DNA from: Seiridium cupressi
Taxonomy: Eukaryota > Ascomycota > Sordariomycetes > Amphisphaeriales > Sporocadaceae
DNA length: 64,000 nt
Direction: 5' to 3'
Assembly: GCA_036674765.1 (NCBI GenBank)
Contig: JARVKI010000010.1
Span: 372,001-436,000, forward strand
Part shown: one piece after another, positions 1 to 12,155 of the stretch
How positions within the stretch are numbered: the first letter of the stretch is position 1
How the letters are laid out: each line of letters starts with the position of its first letter
Notes under the pieces: generated by a model
What the model was told of the DNA's origin: nothing
The model's database searches: none
The model's input: only the letters and a program-made list of their open reading frames with translations
Made by a program: the position numbers and the translations under genes

Positions 1-1405
1 ATGGATAAATCAGTAGAATGCCATCAGATTCATCCTGCTAATCCGTGTGCCTCGACGGCTTTCTACGGAGAGCAAAACTTTCGCCTTTGGAATTAACTTG
101 TCTATGAAGCCCTTCAGCACGTACCCATGTCTCGAAGTGTCCTCGTCCTCGTTCTTTTATCACTACTCACCGTCGGGGCCATGTAGCAAATTCCCAAATC
201 ATGTCTGATGTGTGTTTCGTCGGGCGCACAAGCGGTCAGAAGGCTAGTGACTATTACCCATCTCCAACATGTCAAGGAAGTTTGACCGATTGCATGTTGG
301 AATACCCAGCCACGAGTTTTGAAATTATTCCTAATACATATAGAATCTGCATTTCAAATAGTTCAAAGGAGGAGTGGCAAATAGGGTTCAATATGCGTTG
401 GTTTGACCGTGGACTCTTGATGCAAATAACTAAAATGTACAGTGTATAACAGGCAACGATTCTGTATATCATTACACAAGCCATATGAGGCAGAAAGCTT
501 TCGGCGGTATTTGAAAGGGTTGATGGGACCAAATACACGATGCTTGCATCCTAGATACTTGGCTTCACCTGTGGCACAGGTCAGACCCATTCCGGGTATT
601 GCACCAACTAAGACCACCATTACCTACGACAGCTTCATCGAGATCCTTGAGCATGATCCGAAGTCGTCGAAGGCTATTAAGACACGCAGTACTGACTAAA
701 TGGCATTTCCGGTCTTTGGGTGTACCAGGTCTGCCAGGTAAGCCTCAAAGATGGGCCTGGAAACGAACTGTGAATATATCAAGTGACACGTCTCGCTTGT
801 TTTCCGTGCAACTAATCTAACGGCAGCCTCCAACTCCGGTTCGGTAATCACGGGTTAGTTGCGATGAGCAGCGCCGACCACAGCTGGCATTGAAGTTGAC
901 AATCGCAGCTTGGGTCCGCTTAAGCAAGGAGGGGCTGGGAATAACCATTCAACCGATAACTGGCTCAGCCCCGCTAGTCCCAAAGTCGCCTTAGCGTCAG
1001 CCAGCTGCTCAAGGCACATTCTTGCGTCGGCGTGAAAGTGACAGACAGCTCTTCCTCGCTCTACAGCCTCCCGTATTCTGTCGAGATAATCATAAAAACA
1101 TCGCGTCTGAGGCCCGGTTGAATTCGTTTGAGCTGCACCAGATCCAGGAATGCCTGTTCGCGGTGGATTTGGATGAATTTCACGTTGACAAACGCTAGTT
1201 GCTGTTGGCTTCTCCCTTGCTCGATTCGACCTGGTCCATTTTTTTTTCGCGGTCGTTGCACCACACTCCATCCAGGCCAGTCAATCAATCAAATCCACGA
1301 CGTTTTTCCCCCTACCCGCTACCCGAGCGCGACGCAGTATCCAACGCGACGAACTAAGAAAGCCCACGACGACAACGTAGAGGGCCACCACCCATTGCCG
1401 CCAAC
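1..1405. other. upstream spacer, no gene recognised
   Basis: Only short overlapping open frames on both strands, with no recognisable domain or splice pattern. The last 200 bases before the first gene are rich in C and T, including a run of nine T near 1240, as is usual for fungal 5' untranslated regions. Confidence 0.5.
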
Positions 1406-4318
1406 ATGGCCTCGCCAGCCGTCGCATTCCCAAATGGCGTCCCCGAACCCGCGCATTCTCGCGACGTGGACATGACCGATGCGCAATCCACCGCAATCAA
1501 GCGCAAACGCGAGCCAAGCATTAACGGAGCTGCCCACGATGTGAAGGCGCAACCCACCACAAATGGCGACTCGCATCCGCCAAAGGACAACCAAGATGTC
1601 ATTCGCGACTATCTCTTCGTCCTCGAGGGGTGCGTATGATTCCTGTGATGCATCTGAAACACTTGGTCATGGCCATTTCAGCCGCGACAGCCGTGCTAAT
1701 ATCTTGCTCATCTTTTCAGATACGATGCGACGCCCTCGATCCTGAAGCGCCCGCTTCCCGAGCCAGAGCCTTCTGATGAGCCAGATGCCAAGCGCAAGAA
1801 GGCCGAAGATGATTCAGCACAACTTTCCGTCGCCGACAAAGCCGCTAAGGGCGAGTATGTCGACCTTGATGCGGTCGTATCTGACATCAAGGCTTCCGTG
1901 AAGGGCCAACTCGCGCAGCTGCGCGACATTGATGCCGATAAAGCCACGAAGGAAACCGATATCGCCATAGCGAAGACCATCGCCTTTGACCAAAAAGCGC
2001 GAGAACTGTTTCGGCGCGAGACGAGCTATCCCGCCATGACCCAGAATGCTTCCATTCTCAGATCTCTCGATTCATCCAACGACCTGCAGTCAAATGCCAG
2101 TGGTAACATGGTTCTGAGAGTCTTTGGCGAAGCACCGCGGCCGCGTCACTTATACTCTAGCTTGCAACAACCTGTTGCTACAGAAGATAACCCGCGAGGT
2201 GCTATCCAGCCGCTGCGAGAAGTGAACTTACCGAATGGCATCAAAACTGCAAAGGCTGTTCCCTTTTCGTTTCCCTCAGCTGTTGAGAAGGACAAGAAAT
2301 CAAAAACCTTGGGGGAGCTTTTTCCCGCTCCCCGCAGTCTGCCATCACTACAACCGCCCAAGGCACCAAAGAGCACAACCAAAGGCGTGCAGGTTGGCTG
2401 GCACCGCCCAGAGTTGACCGAAAAGTCTAAATACCGTTCCGGCTCATACTTTGGCCAATCGGTATCAACAGGACGTTGGCTCGATTACAGCAACGCTGCC
2501 CCGCCTTCACAAATCATGACGAAGCAGAGGGAGAGGGCAATGAGTCTCGCTGGAATTGGGAAGCACTCACCTTCGCATCCTGAGAGCGGTGAAATGGACG
2601 CTTTGTTCCGTGGCGCTTTCTCCAGCTTTGCTCCATCAAAGGACGACTCGGCTGCCATGGTGTCGTCCGGCTTAATCAGCCAGACGATGTGGTGGCAGAA
2701 GTACGGAAAACGTAGCTTCGACCGGCTTGTGGACATTGACTCGGCCGAAGAAAGTGCGGACGAGCAGACAAACACTGAAGACGAGGTTACTTTGGACGAC
2801 ACCCTCCTTCAGGAAGCAATCGAGAACTGGGACACCAACATCGATCCAAGCCTGGAGGAAATGTGTAATCCTAAAAAGTCCAAGGAAGAGCAAGACGTCG
2901 ACGATATCCTGCAGGACGTATCTGACATGGTTCAGACACTGGTCTCGTTCCAGAAGAACCGCAATCTGACTCTGCCTTCTGCGGCAAACCAAAGCCGTTA
3001 TGCTGCAGATCCGGCCAACAGCGATATGCTCAACAACGGTATCCCAGCCCAGCCCAGTGAGGAGGAGACGGCCACATACGACGCACTGAAAGCCCAGCTT
3101 GCACTTGTCGTCAAGATGCTGCCACCATACGCTGTAGCGCGACTTAACTCCGACAAGCTGGAGGAGTTGAACATCAGTACCAAGATTGAAGTACGTACCG
3201 ATGAGTATCAAGGCCTCATGGAAGAGGACGAGGCAGCAGCACGCGCACGAGCTGCTCAGCAAGCTTCTCCTGCACCGCGACCCGCCACCCATAGATCGTC
3301 CAGTTCGTCAAACAGTCTGCCGTTCGCTGGCCAGTATGGGACAACTCCCCGCCCACCAGTCCCGACCCCGGGCTATTATGGCGCACAGACTCCAGCTCGT
3401 CCTGCAGCAAGTGTGCCACGACCACCACCCAGCATGCCTCCTTATTCCCAACAGCGTCCGCCTTCAAACGCTGGCTATAGACCAACTAACGGCTATGGTG
3501 GAGGCACGAACTTTGCTCAGAACCTGGCCAGGGCCCAGCAATCATTCACGCAACCAAATTCGTACGCTGCAACACCGCCGCAAAGCCGGCCATCATACCA
3601 GCCATCGCCTTCCTACCATAACATGGGATCGAACCCTCCACCCCGTTATCCAAACCAGCCTCCTCCTGCACAGGCTCCGCCGTATCAACATGGGTACCCG
3701 CAACATCAGCAGCCCGGTACACCTTCACATCCTCCCTACAATCCGTATCCCAATGGTGCGCCCGGTATGCCTCCGAGAACAGTATCCCCACAGGTAGCTC
3801 ACCAACAGCCGCAGTTCGCACCGCAGCAGAGTATTAATCCCAACGGAACACCATCACGACCGCCCTACCAAGGTCAACCGCCAGTGCCGGCAAATCCTCA
3901 ACAGCGGTATTATCCACCAAGCGGCTCACCCCAGGCGCCTCCACCCAGCCAAGGTCAGCAGAATGGGCAGCAGGGAACATCTTTCCAAACTTCTCTCCAA
4001 CCTCATCAAGTACAGCAAGCTATGGCACAGGCTCAGGCTCGGTTTAACGCACACACCAAAGCTCAAGACGGCATCCGACCTGTGTCAGGGCACGGGCAGC
4101 AACCTGCCGCTCCTGTCGGCCTTGGTGGCATTGGACTAGGAGGGGCGCGCCCCAGTGTTCCCGGTGCTGTCAACTACAACACGCCAAGCCCGAGTCCGAA
4201 ACCGCAAGCTGGCTCACCAGCGTTATCACAAGCCCCTGCAGTCAATGGTACTCCAGGTACTAGTGCTACTCCAGCCTCAGCAAATGGAACCCTGGCGGAA
4301 ACGCAGAAGCAAGCATAG
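1406..4318 (+). CDS. large Pro/Gln-rich, probably nuclear protein of unknown function
   Basis: Two exons, 1406-1629 and 1720-4318, giving about 940 residues. The 90-bp intron has donor GTGCGT, a CTAAT branch site and acceptor TTTTCAG, and joins the frames exactly (LEG|YDATPSILKRPLPEP). The N-terminus has basic KRKR and KRKK clusters that look like nuclear localisation signals. Residues of about 130-440 are a well-ordered region including WWQKYGKRSFDRLVD followed by an acidic stretch. From about residue 520 to the end it is low-complexity Pro/Gln/Tyr-rich, with many PPY and QQ pairs, as in transcription and chromatin cofactors. I do not recognise a named domain. A subunit of a chromatin or transcription complex is an inference from composition only. 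Base composition and codon use look like a normal, expressed gene. Confidence 0.82.
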
Positions 4319-5162
4319 GAAGCTCACTTGCGACCATCGTTTCCTGTCCCTGAGGCTGCCCGGTTTGGGCACATGCCGCCACCTGGTTTTACTTATTGGC
4401 GCTGGTAAGAGTGCTATCAAATGGCATCCGCGAGTGGTGGATATGTGGTGGATTGATTCGAGATGATTGTTTCGCGAAGCAGTAATCAATAGTTAGCAAC
4501 GACTATCCGGACTTGTGCATCGAGGCTTGTAGGAACGGTAAGGATAGTCGGAATGACAATACGCAGAGAAAGAGGGGGACATTGGATCTGTTATGCTAGT
4601 CACTACGAAAAGGACTTATTCTCTTACCTAAATCCTAGCAGAATGCGGGTCGGGTAGAAAGAGGTGTCAAGGGTCTGGCGTTGCTCTAGGGAAAGTAGAT
4701 GGCTTATTCGTTTCATGGGTGAGCAAAAGCCAGCGACCCGTATCGATTCACCGCTGGCTTGTGACCAGTGCGATGTATAAGCAGTCTTCAGCTTGGTATT
4801 AGCTTGATTCTTCGACCCACTTCCTGATTTGCTTTATGCTGACGCCAAAGTCCCTGAGTTCCACATACACGCTGGAACACGTTGTCAACATTAATGGCTT
4901 GAGCTGATTGTCACCACTTGTTCCGCCAGCATCCATGATGTCCGTTGGGGTAGATGCAGGTTAAGATGTTGTAACCTGGAAACTCTGTTGTGTCCTGAGC
5001 AAAACCAATCGTCACTAAGGTCTCCGCCGCTGCAAATTAAGTTGTCATTCTGTAAACTGAGTATTCCGATTGATGTGCGTCTAGCTATTAAATTCAACCC
5101 CGTCTCCCCCGCATCCAAGGACTCAAGACAAATGCGTCTTACTCTACGCTATTTAATTCAAA
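4319..5162. other. convergent intergenic spacer
   Basis: Separates the 3' ends of the Pro/Gln-rich gene and the WSC gene. It holds the 3' untranslated regions and no convincing coding frame. Confidence 0.5.
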
Positions 5163-6491
5163 TTAAACCAGAGTAGTGGTGTTGGAAGCCTGATAAACAT
5201 TGATCCTACTCGCAGCACCGCAGAACTCGGTAGCATTGCCAGGGCAGACATAGCTGCAGTCGCTCTCATTATGCGCCGATCCGGCAAACGTGTTGCCGCA
5301 GAAGCACTCGACGGCGTATTCGACGCCAAAGTAGGCGTAGTTGGTGCAGAAGGCCGCGCACATCTCCACCGTCATGCTGTTGTCGCCCTTGCGGTCACCA
5401 GTCAGGACGCGCATGTCACCATCGTCGTGCGAGCAATATTTGTAGCTGAACTTGCTGACAGTGGGCGGGTTCGACGGCGGTGTTTTTAGCGGTGACGACT
5501 GGTATACGGAGAGCCGGTTGGCATCACCGCAACTCTCGATGCGGTTCCCGGGGCATGGCTTGCCGCATTGCGACTCGCTGACGGGGCTGATGCTGGAGTT
5601 GAGTGACAGGCCGCAAAAGCACTCGTTGCCGTTCTCGACGCCGAAGTAGCTGTACTGGCTGCACGCGGCCGCGCATTCCTCGACCGTCATGTTATCGTCG
5701 CCTGATCGGATCGAGTTGAAGAGGCGCGTGTTGACGTCGTCGACATAGCAGCCCTTGTAGTTGTATCCCGTGAGGTTGGCAGGCCCCGGGACGGCATATA
5801 GCGTCAGCCTGTTCCCGGCACCACAGAATGAATGCTGGTCGCCCGGGCACAGGAATGAGCAATCGGAGTCTGCGGCGTATGTTCCTCCGTGGAGCGTATC
5901 GCCGCACCAGCATTCACGGCCATACTCGATGCCAGCATAGCGGTACCCGGAACAAGCGTCGGCGCACTTCTGGGGAGTCATATTGTCGTCTGTCGATGAC
6001 TTTTCCTGGAGGAGGCGCTCGCCGCTGCCCTCGGTATGGCAGCCCTGATATGCCCAGCCGGAGATTGTCGCTACGCTAGGAGCGACGTAATCTTTGTTGA
6101 TGTAGAGACTGAGCTTGCCGCCATCACCACAAATCTCCGAGGAATTGCCCTTGCAAGTCATGGTACAGCCGGTTGTGGGATTGGAGCCTGACGAAATCTG
6201 GTTGCCGCAGAAGCATTGTTCGCTGTACTCTGTGCCAAAGTACTTATAGTCGGAGCAAAAGCTGGCACAATATTCGGTAGTCATGGCGTCGCTGGAGGTA
6301 CTTTTGAGCTCGATGGCCCTTCCGCCTGAAGGCTCGGAGTAGCAGTCTAGATATGAGAAGTTCGGGCCTACTCTCTTCGTGATTGTATGCTCATCTGTCG
6401 TGGGCATGGCCAGGACACCAGAACCCAGAAGGGCCACTAGTAGCATATATATCTGCATGATGTTGATCGACGGACAGGATACTGATTGCAA
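5163..6491 (-). CDS. secreted protein with four WSC domains
   Basis: Single exon, 442 codons from the upstream ATG. The second ATG at 6458 begins the hydrophobic segment MQIYMLLVALLGSGVLA and is the more likely start, giving a classical signal peptide and about 431 residues. A Kex2-like TKR site follows near residue 40. Four WSC repeats follow, each with the pattern Cys-x(n)-Cys-x3-Cys...YFG.E...CFCG...Cys...Cys-PG..., at about residues 46-131, 145-231, 240-329 and 347-435. WSC domains bind polysaccharide and occur in fungal cell-wall sensors and in secreted wall or oxidase proteins. No transmembrane helix or Ser/Thr-rich stalk follows the repeats, so this is not a Wsc1-type stress sensor but a soluble or wall-associated carbohydrate-binding protein. 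Several N-glycosylation sequons are present. Confidence 0.93.
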   Translation of the reverse strand: MQSVSCPSINIMQIYMLLVALLGSGVLAMPTTDEHTITKRVGPNFSYLDCYSEPSGGRAIELKSTSSDAMTTEYCASFCSDYKYFGTEYSEQCFCGNQISSGSNPTTGCTMTCKGNSSEICGDGGKLSLYINKDYVAPSVATISGWAYQGCHTEGSGERLLQEKSSTDDNMTPQKCADACSGYRYAGIEYGRECWCGDTLHGGTYAADSDCSFLCPGDQHSFCGAGNRLTLYAVPGPANLTGYNYKGCYVDDVNTRLFNSIRSGDDNMTVEECAAACSQYSYFGVENGNECFCGLSLNSSISPVSESQCGKPCPGNRIESCGDANRLSVYQSSPLKTPPSNPPTVSKFSYKYCSHDDGDMRVLTGDRKGDNSMTVEMCAAFCTNYAYFGVEYAVECFCGNTFAGSAHNESDCSYVCPGNATEFCGAASRINVYQASNTTTLV

Positions 6492-6551
6492 AGGTCAAGA
6501 AAACCGATGGTTTGCAGGATCTTATTATGAGAAACATGTCGGCCAATGGAG

Positions 6552-6558
6552 TTTTATA
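6552..6558 (-). promoter_or_regulatory. TATA-like box of the WSC gene
   Basis: TATAAAA on the minus strand, 94 bp before the ATG at 6458 and 61 bp before the ATG at 6491. The spacing fits the downstream start better. An ATTGG (CCAAT-box) motif lies next to it. Confidence 0.4.
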
Positions 6559-6591
6559 TGACAAGGTTTCTTTCTGCATGGCCTATTACTA

Positions 6592-9400
6592 TTCGCACAT
6601 AAATTCGCAGTGGCTTTGACTACTATTTGCGTCTCTGAAACACCAGTCTTGGCCATATTCTCTTCGGAACGCGTTACTGTGAAGAACCCAACCTTATTAA
6701 GAACCATGGCGTCGTAACAACCTGCTTTTTTCCAGCCTTGCATTCCTCCTCCACATTTCCAGTGCAGAGGCGGTGGTTGTATAGATTGGCAAGTTAGATG
6801 CCATGCTACACTCACTGACCTAGCTATGGAATGTCAGTTACACCGCAGAAGAAGGTTCGGAACAAGCGAGAAATTACTCATAGTTGGGACATAGAAACAA
6901 GACTGACTGTGGCCGGTGTTGCTACGGGATTGCATACAGTTCAAATAATCTTCATTCCTTTACCAAAAAGTGCACGCAATGGTAAGCTTAGGCGGACGCT
7001 ATCGATTTTATGTTCCTAGTCGCAAAAGTGGATAGTATATACGGGAGAAAGAAGAGACATACGTGTAGGCACGTTGTGGCGTGAAAGTAGGAGTTGTGAT
7101 TGGCCGGAGTCTTTAAGACGAGCTACCCGCTTTCACGATGGGATGAAACACAGAGAGCTCTAGACCATGGGGAGGACTCTCTTTCTAAGCTAGAGTGCAG
7201 AGAGTTCTCGAAATACTAGGGGTTATCAACATATTGCTGAAGATAGTTCAGGCATGTAGCGTGCGTGTCGTACTTCATGTTTCAGGGATAGCCCTCTACA
7301 ACACGGGGATTCGGTTGTCGCTGACACAGTCCACCAGGGTCTTAAACATTCCGAATTCCAAAGCTACTTTCAAGCGATTTGCACACGTTGGCAGGGACCG
7401 CGAAATTCCAGTTGCGATGTGCCCAGCGTAGGAATGGAGACGCATCAATGCGTTTCATCAACTTGGTTTCGGGATTTTCATGGCTTTTCACGGCCAGAGC
7501 TACCAATTCTTCGTTTCTCATCATTCAAATTCCTATCTAGCGCGTATGCATCCGATTATTTGAACGTTTGTTCAAGCGCAGCATATTGGTCAGAGCATGG
7601 CGACATAACAACGCTCTAACTATCCATGAGACTTTCGACATAACTGATCGTTGCTGGATAGGGCTCGTGTATCTGTGGCCATGACGAACCACTACACTTC
7701 TCATATAACGGGAATAGATACGATATATAATATACATTCCCCCAAGGCCAAGGTCAAGAAGTACTACAATGGCTGGGAGGAATTGCCATTGGAGCCGTCG
7801 AGACATCGCACTATGTTAATCTATTTGTGAGCTCCAAGGTAGTGTTTATTTTGCACCGTCTATTCCGACAAGCTCCTTAATTTTAAGAATGTCGAACGGA
7901 TTTGTTTGCTGTATCTAGAGGGGGTGGTATGCCAAGTTACCCCGAATTCAGTTTGCCTCTCGGCAACAGTGACCCAAAGACACTGCCATCCTCTGCACTC
8001 GCCAACTTGCAGCTTGTATCCGGAGCTAGAATTGCAGAATGGCCCCAAGCACGGGCTTTGCCTGGGAAAAGACATGTCTCCCTCCTCATTCGTGTCATGG
8101 AGGCGGGGGAACAACGTTGCACCGATAGAGATAGAAGCTCTCACAGATCCTAAGGTACGGGTATAATTCGAAGGATATCCATGGAAATTCACAACAGGCA
8201 AATTCCGTAAAAGATTATGGTGCATAGTCCCCTGTCTCGGCGTCACTACCCGGAAGTGATTATTCGATCTCCGCAATGCCTCCCTCTATGCTTCAAGGAC
8301 CACTGGGGATTAGCACCAAGACCTGCGAACTAAAGCGGTCATCCCGTCCCTTCCAGAATACTAACAGGTTGAGAATCTGTGTGTCACACGACAGACTCCG
8401 TTTGACCTATAGCCGCAAAGCACTACGAATGGGTTGCCTAGAGCCTCGCACATTGCACTCGTACAGCGTGCTGATGTGTGCATACAGAACCGTATTGGTT
8501 GCCTATGTGTGATCTGCCGGCGTCGCATGTACTGTATCCAATGCACCCAGGTAATGTTCGCATCACGACTGGATATCGTGGGCAGGGTTCCTGAGGGTCC
8601 CCGCGGGGTTGTTGTCGCATCCCATGTGGAGAACTATTATAGGCCGCAGTCGTTGACTCCGCTCAAGGGGGGCAAAACAACTTCAGCGATATATATCCGA
8701 GACCTCTGAGAGGCGGGTTTACTAGCATGGTTCGATGGGCGATGCCTTTGCCTGCGTGGTGTATGTGTGCTGGTATAAGTGCTCGATCGGAATGGTAAGG
8801 TTCCGCACAGCCTGCATTGTACAATCCGGGGTGAAGGTGGGCATAGACCGGATTCGAGGGGAAGTAGGTCTACGGGGTTACGTTTCATATGCCGTAGGAC
8901 AGAGCATCTGGCATTCTGCTGTCTACGAGCCTTCAATCGATCGACAAGTTGCTGACCAAGCATCAATGGATCTTGAATAGTGCGAACATATAACCACATA
9001 CTTTGCATCACACGCACGCAACCACCATTTGTCATGCGACTTGAGCTCTGTATTACAAATGATCTTATTTGATTAGCAATAAGCTATGTGGTGCCCAGAG
9101 AGAACCCTCTGAGCGGCCAAGATTATGCGAGGCTCTCTTTCTCCTCACCGGTGAACGCGTGTGCAACCCTTGGCACCATTCGCTGGAATTGGAAGTATTG
9201 AGGGCATGAGTCGCGAGATCTTACCACTCTGGATATAGAAGGAAATGTCTCCAAGTAATACAGGATGCCTCCCGGACAGCAACCCCTCCCCTCCGCCAAT
9301 GCATACTGTCATCTGCAGAAGTAATCAGCCGACCGTGATACAGAATCGCGATCTAACACACCCGCAATACCTGTATTAATATTTCAAATCTCCTCTTCAG
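6592..9400. other. 3-kb gene-poor region
   Basis: Many short overlapping frames on both strands, none with a domain, signal peptide or coding-like composition. No terminal repeats or transposase relics recognised. It forms the boundary between the WSC gene and the metabolic island. Confidence 0.45.
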
Positions 9401-9429
9401 CGATCTCATGCAATGAGTTGTTGGTCCTC

Positions 9430-9439
9430 TATTTATAAG
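9430..9439 (+). promoter_or_regulatory. TATA-like box of the BVMO gene
   Basis: TATTTATAAG about 126 bp before the monooxygenase ATG. Confidence 0.35.
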
Positions 9440-9565
9440 CCATTCTTGACATACACTTTGTATTCATCAAACTGCGTTGCGTTTTGAGTCTATGAGACGA
9501 GACACATAAATCGATCTTATTGAATGACAATAATTAACTGTACTTGATCACGTCGGGTAATCACC

Positions 9566-11413
9566 ATGGGTTCAAGGAATACCGACTTTGACAATGCGAA
9601 GCTGGATGCTTACACGGAGCTGGATGTCGCAATAGTCGGCGCTGGCTTTGGAGGGGTTTATCAACTCAAGCGGCTTCGCGATGAAGGCTATAACGTCAAG
9701 CTCCTAGAAGCTGGCAGTGGGTACGGCGGTGTCTGGCATTGGAACAGATACCCCGGCGCTCGCGTTGACAGCCCCATCCCGTTCTACGAATTTGATGATC
9801 CAGATCTATGGAAACAATGGTCATGGGGCCAGAGATTCCCTGACCATAACGAACTCCGCAACTACTTCGACTTCGTTGCCGAAAAATGGAATTTAAGGAA
9901 GGACACCCAGTTCAACACGTTCGTTCAATCTGCCAGCTGGGATGATGGTGAAGCACAGTGGACCATCAAAACAAGAGAAGGCGAAACTTTCAAAGCAAAG
10001 TATCTCTCCTTGAACATCGGCTTCGCCGCTAAACGCTATATTCCTGAATGGAATGGCGCGGGCTCCTTCAAGGGGACTTTCCTTCATCCATCATACTGGC
10101 CACATGATGGAGTCGACCTTGCGAATAAAAAGGTTGCCGTTATTGGCACAGGATGCACAGGTGTGCAACTTGCGACGGAACTTACGCCTATCGTGAGCGA
10201 TCTTACCATATTCCGGCGTTCAGTCAATGTTAGTCTTCCGATGAGGCAGGAGAATTACCGGAATGGCGAGCAGTCCCATCCTCGTGAGGACTACCCCAGG
10301 CTTTTCAAAGGTCGAAACGAGTGCTTCACCGGCTTCGACTTCCGTTTCCTAAGCCGCAAGACCTTTGAAGACGATGCTGAGACACGCCGTAAGACGTACG
10401 AAAAGCTATGGGCCGAAGGGGACTTCAGTTTTTGGGTTGCTACTTACTCGGACATGCTGTTCGATTCTGCGGCCAACCGCGAGGCATACAACTTTTGGCG
10501 CGACAAGACTCGAGCAAAGATCAACGATCCTCGTCTCCAAGACCTCCTTGCCCCTATGGAACAGCCATATGCCTTTGGATGCAAGAGGGTCTCTCTAGAA
10601 CAGGGGTACTATGAGATATTCAACGAGCCTCACGTCCATTTGGTCGATGTCAACGCCACCCCGATCGAGGAGATCACGGAGAAGGGCATCAAGACTTCTG
10701 AGAAGGAGCACGAATTTGACGTCATCATCTGTGCTACAGGTTTTGATGCGTGGACCGGAGGTCTACGTCAGATCGACATCAAGGGCCCCACCGGCGAGAC
10801 GCTGGACCACCATTGGAAGGACGGCGTCTACACGCATCTTGGTATGACTGTCGGTGGCTTCCCTAATATGTTCATGAGCTATGCTCCGCAGAGCCCTTCC
10901 GCCTTTTGCAATGGCCCGACATGCGCCCAGATGCGTACGTACCTTCTTGGGTCCTTTCTCGCCTCTTTGAGCTTCTTTCTGAGCTTTGATAACAATGCCT
11001 TGAGGGTTGATACTCCTGAGACCCGTTTCAGAACCCCCAGAACCTATTCGCAAGAGTAATTACTGACCCTGATTTGATGTAGAGGGCGATTGGATTGTCA
11101 ATGCTGTCAATCACATGAAGCAAAAAGGGCTGAAGAAGATGACGCCAGACCGCAAAGCCGAAGAAGAGTGGCGTGCTGCTGTGATTAAGATCGCTGATGC
11201 AACCCTCTTGCCGGGAACAAATACGGTATGTATTTTACTCGATAGTACCTCCGATACGCCGATTGTAAGCTAACTGCACAATAGTGGTATATGGGCGATA
11301 ACATCCCCGGTAAGCCAAGGGAGCCTCTGATCTATCTAGGGGGTGTAGATCACTATTACAAGACCATCAATGAGGCTGCTGCGAATGGATATGATGGTTT
11401 CAAAATCGAGTAG
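9566..11413 (+). CDS. Baeyer-Villiger flavin monooxygenase (cyclohexanone-monooxygenase family)
   Basis: Three exons, 9566-10934, 11083-11225 and 11285-11413, joining in frame to about 546 residues, the normal family length. These enzymes use FAD, NADPH and O2 to insert oxygen next to a ketone, making an ester or lactone. Seen: the FAD Rossmann motif GAGFGG at residues 25-30, GGVWHWNRYPGARVDSP shortly after it, the Baeyer-Villiger fingerprint FxGxxxHxxxW as FKGTFLHPSYW at 168-178, and the NADPH Rossmann motif GTGCTG at 194-199. The exon 1-2 junction restores the conserved QGDW segment and the exon 2-3 junction the NTWYMGDNIPGKP segment. The second intron has a GCTAAC branch site. The sequence looks intact. 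It opens the accessory metabolic island; substrate unknown. A hydrolase further downstream at 26245 could cleave an ester product, but that link is inference. Confidence 0.94.
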
Positions 11414-11630
11414 ATTTTGAGAACCGAAGTGTATCTGATAGTCAGCATGTGGACATGTTTCGCGACAGAATGGATGACTTTTCGATTCAGAGATGATTGT
11501 GTACACACTGCTGGAGGCGGATCTACTTTTTACCTACTGTCTATGGCATTCTACTTATTTATCCTTGAAAATCAAATGATTCTATTGACCGGCATTTTCT
11601 GCTGGGCAATATTAGTCCCTAACAATATAC

Positions 11631-12155
11631 TTATATAAGCACCACAGCGATAGAAGTAGCCACGGTGAGTATCAGGACGCTTAGAAATCCTCGCGCATGT
11701 CCGCCAAAACTCGCTGCTCTACTGTAGTCTCTATCTGCGCACCATTGCGGTTTAATGTTAGAGTTGTCTGCTTTATGGTTGGGTTTTCGGCTGTTCTGTT
11801 GACCGATGAAGCCGAACCCGCTTGTTGTGTTCCGAGAAGGCTCTGTATAATTACAGTCATTCCTGGACATATTCAAGAATGGAACTGAACCATTGTGATG
11901 GCATCTATGGCACTGCTTACCACAAGTGCAGCTCGAACATGTGCAGCTTGGACCATGCGATATGTTGAAGTAGGGTCCGCTGCCACCTGTTATATTGAAA
12001 TGAGGGCCGCCCAAACAATTGTGCCTTCTACATACTCCACTGGCGGGGAGTGCGGCCACGGATAGGGACAGAAACACGGCTGCGATGAGCGTGAGGAGGA
12101 CATGGTAGCGACCAGCGCTGCAAGTCCTAGCAATGATGACCATTTTAGCAATCAA
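11631..12155 (-). CDS. small Cys/His-rich secreted or GPI-anchored protein
   Basis: A 174-codon single-exon frame. The N-terminus has a hydrophobic stretch after a basic start (residues about 18-36, ending SVAALP), which can serve as a signal peptide; the second Met at residue 5 is an equally possible start. A Cys/His cluster (CTCSSCTCGKQCHRCHH) lies at residues 70-87. There are several NxS/T sequons and a C-terminal hydrophobic tail (LSVLILTVATSIAVVLI) after small residues, the layout of a GPI-anchor signal. No known domain recognised. It converges with the monooxygenase. The Cys-rich core could bind metal or be disulfide-linked. It may be a lineage-specific surface protein; a chance frame is not excluded. 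Confidence 0.55.
   Translation of the reverse strand: MIAKMVIIARTCSAGRYHVLLTLIAAVFLSLSVAALPASGVCRRHNCLGGPHFNITGGSGPYFNISHGPSCTCSSCTCGKQCHRCHHNGSVPFLNMSRNDCNYTEPSRNTTSGFGFIGQQNSRKPNHKADNSNIKPQWCADRDYSRAASFGGHARGFLSVLILTVATSIAVVLI

Noticed and set aside
2672..3292. 206-codon minus-strand frame
   Set aside because: Lies entirely inside the plus-strand Pro/Gln-rich gene, with no domain or splice logic of its own.
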